Below, piece after piece: positions 1-5,340 of a stretch of DNA of 5,351 nt. Made by a program: the position numbers and the translations under genes. The notes under the pieces were generated by a model. That model did not search any database. It was not told the DNA's origin and worked only from the letters and a program-made list of their open reading frames with translations. Position 1 is the first letter of the stretch. Every line of letters begins with the position of its first letter. The stretch comes from Spirochaetales bacterium UBA1265 (GTDB lineage: Bacteria; Spirochaetota; Spirochaetia; Sphaerochaetales; Sphaerochaetaceae). The stretch spans positions 923 to 6,273 of the forward strand of contig DBVL01000053.1 in the NCBI GenBank assembly GCA_002308475.1. The letters run 5' to 3'.

Positions 1-124
1 CTTTAACATTAAGAAATTACAGGCCATTTTTTGTTATTACTGCTGCGGAAGACGGGATATGTCCCCTTAATGGCAACACACCCTGCCTGATGACAATTAT
101 GGAAATAGAGTTTAACATGGCATT

Positions 125-132
125 AAAAGGAG
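125..132 (+). promoter_or_regulatory. Ribosome binding site deciding the start of the outer-membrane protein gene
   Basis: AAAAGGAG lies 8 nt upstream of the ATG at 141. The reading frame is open from the left edge of the window and has earlier ATGs at 90, 99 and 117. Only the ATG at 141 combines a good Shine-Dalgarno sequence with an N-terminus that starts directly into a signal peptide, so it is taken as the start. Confidence 0.85.
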
Positions 133-140
133 AAAATGAC

Positions 141-1139
141 ATGATAAAGAAAACCTTTGTTGTTCTTCTTCTGGTTTTCATAGCCCTTACACCTGTCTTT
201 GCAGACTTTGATTTCTTCTTCGGCACAGATTTCAGCGTTAGCGGAACCAAAGTCTTCAAAACAGAAGGCATAACAGACAAAGCTGCGGCAAAAGCCTATG
301 TGGAACTTGAATACGAGAAGGAGAATTTCTACGTTGACGTGAAGGGAACTGTGTCCCTCTCTTCAAAATCCAGTGCTGAATATGATCTTGAGAAGGTTTA
401 CGCCAGCTACAGGATAATCAGTTACAAGGACAATCCCCTGACAATCATGGCTGGAAAGTACCCTTCAAAGTGGGGTCTTGGATTCATAGATGGCTATAAA
501 ACAGGAAACATCATTACACCTGAAGATAACGAGTATTCAGTTTCTGCCGCACAGGATTTTGACAATGGTTGGAGTGCTGATCTTCAGGTTGTTTTACCGC
601 TGGATAACAACAAGACTGTAAAGATAGGAGCTCAGGGAAGAAAAGATTTCTCTCTGGAAACCCTCAAGGAGGCCAGATTAACAGCCTCTATCAACCTTTC
701 TGCCAAAACAGTTAGTGCCACAGCTGCCGCAAAGCTGAATGCCTGGGCAGATTTTGTCGTTGGAACTGAATTTGACTACAACTATGACAAAGATGCTTCA
801 ACTGAGACAAAGCTGGTTTTTGCAGCCTCAGCTCTGAAGGATTTTGAGATTTCCATAGATTCAAAAGCCAAAACTCTCACGGATGCACTGACCCTCAACT
901 TTATTCTTGAAGGTGGAAAGTATTCTCAGACAGTAATTGTAAACCATGCTACTCTTGGACTTACAGACAAGACTGATATCTACTCAAAGACCAAGCTCAG
1001 TATAGGAAGCGGGATAACGGCATTTGAACAGATCATAGGTGCTACCTACACTCTTGAGAAGGGTCTTGTAGCTGACGGCTTTATTACCATAGATACAGAG
1101 TCTGTCATGCTCAGCGCTGTTTTAAGATACAACTATTGA
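141..1139 (+). CDS. Exported protein, probable outer-membrane beta-barrel, family not recognised
   Basis: The product is 332 aa. Seen: residues 1-21 form a classic signal peptide (MIKK, a hydrophobic core VVLLLVFIAL, then TPVFA), with likely cleavage before DFDFFFG. The mature part of about 311 aa has no further hydrophobic helix. It consists of alternating polar/apolar stretches such as AYVELEYE and FYVDVKGTVSL (about residues 52-73), TKLVFAASAL (223-232) and a final LSAVLRYNY. It ends on tyrosine, as expected of a barrel beta-signal. The segment MAGKYPSKWGLGF (103-115) resembles the G-x-W-G-x-G strand/turn of porin-like barrels. Cysteine is absent, which suits a periplasmic or outer-membrane location. 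Inference: an outer-membrane barrel, possibly a small porin or structural protein, with substrate unknown. A periplasmic beta-rich protein is the alternative. It is convergent with maf, so probably monocistronic at its 3' end, where a terminator sits about 27 nt after the stop. No convincing promoter was found in positions 1-124. The organism-type guess rests largely on this protein. Confidence 0.75.
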   Translation: MIKKTFVVLLLVFIALTPVFADFDFFFGTDFSVSGTKVFKTEGITDKAAAKAYVELEYEKENFYVDVKGTVSLSSKSSAEYDLEKVYASYRIISYKDNPLTIMAGKYPSKWGLGFIDGYKTGNIITPEDNEYSVSAAQDFDNGWSADLQVVLPLDNNKTVKIGAQGRKDFSLETLKEARLTASINLSAKTVSATAAAKLNAWADFVVGTEFDYNYDKDASTETKLVFAASALKDFEISIDSKAKTLTDALTLNFILEGGKYSQTVIVNHATLGLTDKTDIYSKTKLSIGSGITAFEQIIGATYTLEKGLVADGFITIDTESVMLSAVLRYNY

Positions 1140-1753
1140 TTGTTTGATATCTCAAGCATCTTTTCAAGCGGAAGTCCTATTATATTTGAAAGGCTTCCGC
1201 TTATTTTTTCCATTAGAGTAAACCCGTAGCTCTGAATGCGGTACGCTCCTGCCACTCCTTTGTAATCACCGGTTTCCAAATACTTGCGTATGTCCTCATC
1301 ACTGAGGTTTCTGAAGTATACATCTGAGACAACGCAACAGCTCTCAATGATTCCACGTCCTGGAATGTACATGCACAAACCGGAGAGTACACTGTGTTTC
1401 TTTCCTGACAGCAGGCGGTACATGGAAGCAGCCTCATCTTCATCTGAAGGCTTTCCCAGAAGTTTGGAACCCAGACAAACAAGGGTGTCCGCACTGACAG
1501 CTGGTAAAGAAGGCTCAAACTCAGGAGAAGAGACATAACTGTTCATCTTCTGAGAGGCAATAAGAGTCACAACTTCTGAAGGATTAGATAAACCACAGAT
1601 TTCATTTATATTCTGAGCTCTGACTATGACAGAGACTCCACAGTCTCTGAGAAGGCTCAACCTGTTGGGGGACTGGGAGGCCAGAACCAGGGTTGGAAAG
1701 GCTCTCTTTACCTTATCTTTCAACTCTTCATCCAAAACGGGACATTTTTCCAT
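1133..1753 (-). CDS. maf: Maf family nucleoside-triphosphate pyrophosphatase
   Basis: The product is 206 aa, against about 190-200 for the family; the surplus is a 20-residue N-terminal extension before LVLASQSP. Family knowledge: Maf proteins hydrolyse non-canonical or pyrimidine (d)NTPs to NMP and pyrophosphate in the cytoplasm (house-cleaning), and overexpression in some bacteria blocks septation. Seen: the nucleotide loop LVLASQSPNR (22-31), in which the usual S-P-R-R is S-P-N-R; the A-S-Q-K segment with K69; the catalytic SADT (D89 the expected metal/catalytic acid) followed by LLGKP (98-102); R-L-L-S-G-K-K-H-S-V (113-122); GVAGAYRIQ with Q174 (166-174); and the closing NIIGLPLEKM (190-199). 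All core elements are present, so the enzyme should be active. dTTP/UTP specificity is likely from the AGAY-x-IQ form but not proven. The start is ATG at 1753; the Shine-Dalgarno sequence is weak and no alternative start looks better. The gene is divergent from hsp20 and overlaps the outer-membrane protein gene by 7 bp. No - strand terminator was seen. Confidence 0.93.
   Translation of the reverse strand: MEKCPVLDEELKDKVKRAFPTLVLASQSPNRLSLLRDCGVSVIVRAQNINEICGLSNPSEVVTLIASQKMNSYVSSPEFEPSLPAVSADTLVCLGSKLLGKPSDEDEAASMYRLLSGKKHSVLSGLCMYIPGRGIIESCCVVSDVYFRNLSDEDIRKYLETGDYKGVAGAYRIQSYGFTLMEKISGSLSNIIGLPLEKMLEISNNQ
1166..1209 (+). terminator. Rho-independent terminator of the outer-membrane protein gene, inside antisense maf
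   Basis: AAGCGGAAG (1166-1174) pairs perfectly with CTTCCGCTT (1194-1202). One wobble (T1175 with G1193) and one more pair (C1176 with G1192) extend the stem to 11 bp around a 15-nt loop. An A and six Ts (1203-1209) follow. The T tract exists only on the + strand, so the signal ends transcription coming from the gene that stops at 1139. It lies wholly within the maf coding region, opposite the codons for roughly residues 182-196, which include the conserved GLPLEK motif. The loop is longer than ideal, which tempers confidence. Confidence 0.72.
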
Positions 1754-1782
1754 AGGCTCAGCTTACTACTTTTTCTACCTTT

Positions 1783-1799
1783 TGTCCCTAATTGACACA
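1783..1799. promoter_or_regulatory. Candidate upstream activator site 1 (imperfect dyad)
   Basis: TGTCCCTAATTGACACA matches the perfect dyad at 1824-1840 at 13 of 17 positions. Its right half TTGACACA differs from TTGATACA by one base, while its left half is weaker. The two centres (1791 and 1832) are 41 bp apart, close to four helical turns, so two bound dimers would face the same side of the DNA. The site is only 30 bp upstream of the maf start codon, so a bound protein could also influence maf. The protein that binds is unknown. Confidence 0.5.
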
Positions 1800-1823
1800 A
1801 AACATAGAGCTTCAGAAACACCA

Positions 1824-1840
1824 TGTATCAAATTGATACA
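1824..1840. promoter_or_regulatory. Candidate upstream activator site 2 (perfect 17-bp dyad)
   Basis: TGTATCAAATTGATACA is a perfect inverted repeat with 8-bp arms around one central A. Its centre is about 145 bp upstream of the inferred hsp20 transcription start, within the usual 80-200 bp range for bacterial enhancer-binding proteins. A related copy lies 41 bp upstream, and a lone half-site CTGACACA lies at 1852-1859. It does not match the NtrC, PspF or NorR consensus sequences as I know them. A repressor operator for maf is the main alternative. Confidence 0.6.
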
Positions 1841-1949
1841 CCAGAGTACTTCTGACACAACCAAAAGAGGTCCATAGACACGCAAAACAACACATCTAAA
1901 ACAAATAATCAAAAGTTATTTACTTATAATACATATATTTACATAAAAG

Positions 1950-1966
1950 TTGGCACGCTAAGTGCT
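1950..1966 (+). promoter_or_regulatory. Sigma-54 (-24/-12) promoter of hsp20
   Basis: TTGGCACGCTAAGTGCT matches the sigma-54 consensus TGGCACG-N4-TTGCW, with a single mismatch (G for the first T of the -12 element). The invariant GG (1952-1953) and GC (1964-1965) are separated by exactly 10 nt, the spacing sigma-54 requires. The inferred transcription start is near 1975-1978, leaving a leader of about 48 nt before the hsp20 ATG. Two candidate enhancer sites upstream support the reading. Sigma-54 control of a small heat-shock gene is known for E. coli ibpB. Confidence 0.72.
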
Positions 1967-2014
1967 ATATGGAAGGTGTCCAGCAAAGGACAAAAAGATT
2001 AAAGAATATTAAGT

Positions 2015-2018
2015 GAGG
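2015..2018 (+). promoter_or_regulatory. Ribosome binding site of hsp20
   Basis: GAGG within AAGTGAGGT lies 6 nt before the ATG at 2025. An in-frame GTG at 2013 would be an earlier start, but it lies inside this Shine-Dalgarno sequence and has none of its own, so 2025 is preferred. Confidence 0.75.
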
Positions 2019-2024
2019 TACACT

Positions 2025-2426
2025 ATGAACTATTTAAACACAACAAACGATTTTGACAGATTCTTCAATGACGTATTCGGAAACTGGGGAGTCAGAAACA
2101 ATAAGATTCCGTCAGTAGACGTTTATGAGGATGAGAAGGCTTTCTACGTAGAAGCAGAACTTGCCGGCTATGATATGAAAGATGTTGAAGTAAATGTTGA
2201 GAAGCATGTACTGCGCATCTCTTCCCACAAGCGCGCAAGCGAAGACAAGAGCAGAAAGTATCTTGTAAGAGAAAGAAGCTTTGTGGAGTTTGACAGAGCT
2301 TTCAGCCTTCCTGAAGGAATCAATGAGGAAGCTATTGATGCAGAGTTCAGAGATGGAGTTCTGACAATCACTCTTCCCAAGATGCCGGTTGAGCAGCCTA
2401 AAAAGATCAGCGTAAAGATCAAATAA
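2025..2426 (+). CDS. hsp20: Small heat-shock protein, Hsp20/alpha-crystallin family
   Basis: The product is 133 aa, a normal length for a bacterial small heat-shock protein. Family role: an ATP-independent cytoplasmic holdase that forms oligomers, binds unfolding proteins and passes them to DnaK and ClpB. Seen: a short aromatic-rich N-terminal arm (NYLNTTNDFDRFFNDVFGNW, 2-21); an alpha-crystallin domain from about 29 to 120, beginning PSVDVYEDEKAFYVEAELAGYD and ending with the signature AEFRDGVLTITLPK (106-119); and a C-terminal tail with the I-x-I/V anchor ISV (128-130) that docks onto neighbouring subunits. The charged loop ASEDKSRKYLVRERSF (71-86) and the following FDRAFSLPEGI are also typical. 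The gene stands alone between its own promoter and a strong terminator. Regulation: the sequence points to sigma-54 with an activator protein; no CIRCE, HAIR or sigma-32 element was found. The gene name is generic; an ibpA/ibpB-type orthology is not claimed. Confidence 0.96.
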   Translation: MNYLNTTNDFDRFFNDVFGNWGVRNNKIPSVDVYEDEKAFYVEAELAGYDMKDVEVNVEKHVLRISSHKRASEDKSRKYLVRERSFVEFDRAFSLPEGINEEAIDAEFRDGVLTITLPKMPVEQPKKISVKIK

Positions 2427-2463
2427 ACAACCATACCTATCCTCCGAAAATAGAGTAAGGATT

Positions 2464-2502
2464 GAGCGCTACAGGTATAGTTCCTGTGGTGCTCTTTTTT
2501 TT
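2464..2502 (+). terminator. Strong rho-independent terminator after hsp20
   Basis: GAGCGCTACAGG (2464-2475) pairs with CCTGTGGTGCTC (2483-2494) as a continuous 12-bp stem containing two G-T wobbles, with a 7-nt loop, followed by eight Ts (2495-2502). It starts 37 nt after the hsp20 stop and ends only 28 nt before the trkA start codon. It should separate the two transcription units unless readthrough is regulated. Confidence 0.9.
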
Positions 2503-2530
2503 ATTGGCCTTTGGGTGTATAGTGGAAGGC

Positions 2531-3883
2531 ATGAAAATAGTAATACTTGGAGCCGGAAGGCGTGGCATAAGACTTGCCAGATTCCTAGTTGAAGAACAGA
2601 ACGATGTTATCCTTCTGGATGACAATCCTTCAAATGTCTCGAAAGCCCTGACCAGCGTGGACTGCTTGGCCCATGAATGCAGCGGTACGGATATAGATCA
2701 GCTTTCTTCCCTTGAGATCTCAGACGCAGATGCGTTCATAGCGCTCACAGGCAGTGACGAGACAAACCTGGTCTCATGCGGCATAGTCTCTTCCAACTTC
2801 AAGATTCCGACTACCATTGCGTCTGTCAGAAACCTTTCGTATACGAACACTGATTCCTTCATGGGAATCTCACACATAGTCAATCCCTACCAGGAAGTGG
2901 CTCGTCACATCTGGAAGGAGCTTGATAAGGGTATCTACTCAGATGTAATCATGTTTGAGCACTCTGCCCTCCTGTTGAACAATGTCTATGTTGATGATTC
3001 CTCTCCCTACCAGAATATGAGCCTTAAAGACATAAGGAAAACGTTCGACGGAAACTTCCTCATAGCCGCCATAAGCAGAAACGAAGATATAATTGTTCCA
3101 AGCGGAGACACTGTCATCAGAAAAGGAGACACACTTGGAATCATAGCCGATAACGAGGCACTGGAGGACATATTCCACATAGAGGAGTCCAAGAAAAAGA
3201 GGGGCAGGAAAATCTGCATAGTCGGCGGTACAAAAATCACTGACTTCCTGCTTCACAACCTGACCGAGCGCCAGAGAAAAAACACAACCGTCATAATCAA
3301 GGATCCGGTGATTGCAGATGAGATTGCCTCCAAATACCCCGGAGTTCTCACAATCAATGACAATATTACAAATGAAGGTATTTTTTCTCAGGAGAACCTT
3401 GAGAGCAATGACGTGATTGTCTGCATTTCCGACAACGACGAGCTGAATATAATCTCAGCCAGCTACGCCAAGACCATGGGAATCAAGAACTCCATGGCCC
3501 TCATCATAAAGAATCCAGAATATATCCGCATGACAAGGCATATGGGAATAGATTCCCTTATTTCCTCTCAGGATGTTACCGTAGACTCCATTCTCAAGTA
3601 TCTGCAGGGCAAGAATATCTCCAGCAGACACAAGATGTTTGACGGCCGTTTGGAAACCTTTGAGTTTGAGGTTCCGAAAGACTCCCCTCTGATCGGGAGA
3701 AAGCTTATGGATATAAATATGAAGGAAAAGGGAATTATAGGTGGTGTAACAAACCCCAGGACAAAGACGAATATAATCCCTTCAGGCACATATGAGATTG
3801 CTTCTGGAGATATTCTTGTTCTGATAACACTGAGCAAGTCCAACATGTTCATTCAGGACCTGCTTTCCGGGAAGGAAAACTGA
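2531..3883 (+). CDS. trkA: Trk potassium uptake system regulatory subunit TrkA
   Basis: The product is 450 aa, matching the usual length of about 450-460 for the double-RCK TrkA. Role: a peripheral cytoplasmic protein that forms a ring under TrkH and gates K+ flow in response to bound NAD(H) or ATP/ADP. Seen: RCK-N domain 1 (about 1-115) with MKIVILGAGRRG, an intact GxGxxG (G7, G9, G12) and acidic D30 at the end of the second strand; RCK-C domain 1 (about 135-215), ending in IVPSGDTVIRKGDTLGII; RCK-N domain 2 (about 226-345); and RCK-C domain 2 (about 370-447), with IIPSGTYEIASGDILVLI. In the second Rossmann fold the glycine motif reads GGTKIT and the strand-2 acidic residue is replaced (VIIKDP), so this half is probably weak in nucleotide binding. 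The ATG at 2531 is chosen because TrkA proteins begin at this point. Earlier in-frame starts (TTG 2462, GTG 2522) run through or follow the terminator. GGAAGG lies close before the ATG, an unusually short spacing. It is translationally coupled to trkH. Confidence 0.95.
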   Translation: MKIVILGAGRRGIRLARFLVEEQNDVILLDDNPSNVSKALTSVDCLAHECSGTDIDQLSSLEISDADAFIALTGSDETNLVSCGIVSSNFKIPTTIASVRNLSYTNTDSFMGISHIVNPYQEVARHIWKELDKGIYSDVIMFEHSALLLNNVYVDDSSPYQNMSLKDIRKTFDGNFLIAAISRNEDIIVPSGDTVIRKGDTLGIIADNEALEDIFHIEESKKKRGRKICIVGGTKITDFLLHNLTERQRKNTTVIIKDPVIADEIASKYPGVLTINDNITNEGIFSQENLESNDVIVCISDNDELNIISASYAKTMGIKNSMALIIKNPEYIRMTRHMGIDSLISSQDVTVDSILKYLQGKNISSRHKMFDGRLETFEFEVPKDSPLIGRKLMDINMKEKGIIGGVTNPRTKTNIIPSGTYEIASGDILVLITLSKSNMFIQDLLSGKEN

Positions 3884-5340
3884 TGCATATAAAGAAAGTC
3901 ATCCGCCTTCTTGCAGTTATAGAACTCTTCATAGCAACTCTTATGTTGGCTCCTATCTACGTAGGTATTCACTATTTGGAGACAGTAGCAGTCCATGCTT
4001 TCCTGCTTACTGAGGCTATTATAATCATTATCAACCTTCCTCTGGCCATCTTTCTTAGAAAAGAGTCCCTTGCCACCATCTCCCAGCGTGACGGGTTTCT
4101 TTTTACAACCCTGACATGGATAGTATCTACAGGATTCGGTGCCATTCCTCTGGTTCTTTCAGGAGATTTCAATAGCTATTCCAAAGCTTATTTTGAGATT
4201 ATGAGCGGTTTCACCACAACAGGTGCCACCACTCTTTCAAACATAGAGGCCTGCTATAGGAGTATTCTTTTCTGGAGATCCATGACTAACTGTCTCGGAG
4301 GCATGGGAATAGTTGTTCTTTTTGTAGCCTTCCTTCCGGCTCTTGGTGCTGGAGCAGGTTCCTTCCATCTTATGGGTGCTGAGTCCGTTGGCCCTGTCAA
4401 AGGAAAGCTTACTCCAAAAACAAAGACAACTGCCATTCTGTTGTGGGGCATCTATCTGGGGTTCTCCATACTTCAGGTAATCTTCCTTCGTCTTGGAAAT
4501 CTTGACCTTTATGATGCCATTACTGTTACTTTCTCAACCATGTCAGCCGCAGGTTTCTGTGTTAAGAATGCTTCTATTGGAGCTTTCAATTCTGCGTATG
4601 TAGATGTGGTTGTCACTGCTTTCATGATCATAGCAGGAACAAACTTCTCTCTTTATTACAGAGCCTTTACAGGGCACTTGAAAGAGAGTCTGGAAGATAC
4701 TGAGCTCAGATGGTACTTCTCCATCTTTGCCTTGGCAACCTTCCTTGGTGCAGTCGTTCTCAATTTAAAAGAAATCTACAGTTTTCCTACAGCTCTGCGC
4801 TACATGGCCTTTCACGTGGCTTCTATTCTGACTACTACAGGATTCTCAACCACAAACTACCTTAACTGGCCGTCCTTTGCCATTATTCTGCTGGTAGTCA
4901 CCATGTTCATAGGTGGCTGTGCCGGTTCTGCCGGTGGTGGTGTGAAGGTCGTCAGGATTTCAGTCATGCTTCAGTCGGGCAACCAGAGCATAAAGCAGAA
5001 GATACATCCGTCCGGAGTCTATCAGATCCGTAACAACAACGGTCCTATTGACAGTAAGACCATCTCTTCCATTTTTGCTTTCTTTGCCATCTACATATTC
5101 ACCTGGTTGCTTGGAGCTGTTGTTGTCTCCCTTTCCGGAGCAGATGTAGCTACCTGTCTCTCCACCTCCATCCTTACCCTTGGAAACATAGGAATAGGTT
5201 TTACTGAGATAGGTGTACAAGAGAGCTTTTCCATCCTTCCAACATGGACCATGTGGATTTACAGTATTCTTATGCTGGCTGGTAGGCTTGAGCTGTTCAC
5301 TGTGTACGTTCTTTTCTCACGTGCCTTCTGGAAAAGATAA
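3883..5340 (+). CDS. trkH: Trk/Ktr-type potassium channel subunit TrkH
   Basis: The product is 485 aa, usual for TrkH. Role: an inner-membrane K+-translocating subunit made of four pseudo-repeats of helix, pore loop and helix, working as a dimer on a TrkA ring. Seen: many hydrophobic segments (for example about 7-29, 36-58, 72-92, 128-150, 184-204, 238-258, 278-296, 330-345, 395-417 and 453-478) and four selectivity-filter loops. These are SGFTTTGAT (108-116), TMSAAGF (219-225), ILTTTGFST (315-323) and LTLGNIGIGF (431-440). The third repeat carries the conserved intramembrane gating loop GGCAGSAGGGVKVVR (344-358), and the C-terminus carries the conserved GRLELFTV (467-474). The ATG overlaps the trkA stop (TGATG). 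AAGGA at 3872-3876 gives a good ribosome binding site with 6-nt spacing. The stop at 5338-5340 completes the gene within the window. The usual second-loop STGGF is SAAGF and the usual GSTGGG is GSAGGG; both are mild changes. KtrB is the alternative name, but length and pairing with a double-RCK TrkA favour TrkH. Confidence 0.95.
   Translation: MHIKKVIRLLAVIELFIATLMLAPIYVGIHYLETVAVHAFLLTEAIIIIINLPLAIFLRKESLATISQRDGFLFTTLTWIVSTGFGAIPLVLSGDFNSYSKAYFEIMSGFTTTGATTLSNIEACYRSILFWRSMTNCLGGMGIVVLFVAFLPALGAGAGSFHLMGAESVGPVKGKLTPKTKTTAILLWGIYLGFSILQVIFLRLGNLDLYDAITVTFSTMSAAGFCVKNASIGAFNSAYVDVVVTAFMIIAGTNFSLYYRAFTGHLKESLEDTELRWYFSIFALATFLGAVVLNLKEIYSFPTALRYMAFHVASILTTTGFSTTNYLNWPSFAIILLVVTMFIGGCAGSAGGGVKVVRISVMLQSGNQSIKQKIHPSGVYQIRNNNGPIDSKTISSIFAFFAIYIFTWLLGAVVVSLSGADVATCLSTSILTLGNIGIGFTEIGVQESFSILPTWTMWIYSILMLAGRLELFTVYVLFSRAFWKR

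Larger units (their letters stand above)
1754..2024. other. Intergenic regulatory region between divergent maf and hsp20
   Basis: These 271 bp contain no plausible gene. The left part (1783-1859) holds two related dyads and a half-site. The middle (about 1885-1950) is strongly A+T-rich and includes an IHF-like match, AATCAA at 1907-1912 followed after 4 nt by TAT where TTR is expected (one base off). The right part holds the sigma-54 promoter and the hsp20 leader. This order of enhancer sites, bendable A+T-rich DNA and -24/-12 promoter is typical of activator-dependent sigma-54 genes. The maf promoter must also lie here, on the - strand, but no clear one was seen. Confidence 0.7.

Noticed and set aside
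2..9. Direct repeat TTTAACAT at 2-9 and 111-118
   Set aside because: Eight A+T-rich bases in two copies with no target-site or regulatory context is within chance expectation.
71..86. Second sigma-54-like element TGGCAACACACCCTGC upstream of the outer-membrane protein gene
   Set aside because: The GG-to-GC spacing is 11 nt, not 10, and sigma-54 promoters tolerate spacing changes poorly. The -24 element is also imperfect.
3..140. In-frame open extension of the first gene back to the window edge
   Set aside because: The frame has no stop, but a strong ribosome binding site and a signal peptide beginning at 141 mark the start. The upstream residues show no domain and would bury the signal peptide.
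1284..1538. + strand open frame inside maf
   Set aside because: It is antisense to well-conserved Maf motifs, has no ribosome binding site and no recognisable domain.
1801..1831. Possible - strand sigma-70 promoter for maf (TTGATA, then TATGTT)
   Set aside because: The spacer is 19 nt and the -10 matches only 4 of 6 bases, too weak to annotate as a promoter.
1951..1968. CIRCE-like dyad GCAC-GCTAA-GTGC before hsp20, suggesting HrcA control
   Set aside because: CIRCE needs TTAGCACTC-N9-GAGTGCTAA. Here only four bases pair and the gap between GCAC and GTGC is 5 nt where 13 are needed. The sigma-54 reading explains the sequence better.
2462..2530. N-terminal hydrophobic extension of TrkA from an upstream TTG
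   Set aside because: This stretch is the terminator hairpin and T tract translated by chance (the Phe/Leu run comes from the Ts). TrkA proteins begin at MKIVILGAG.
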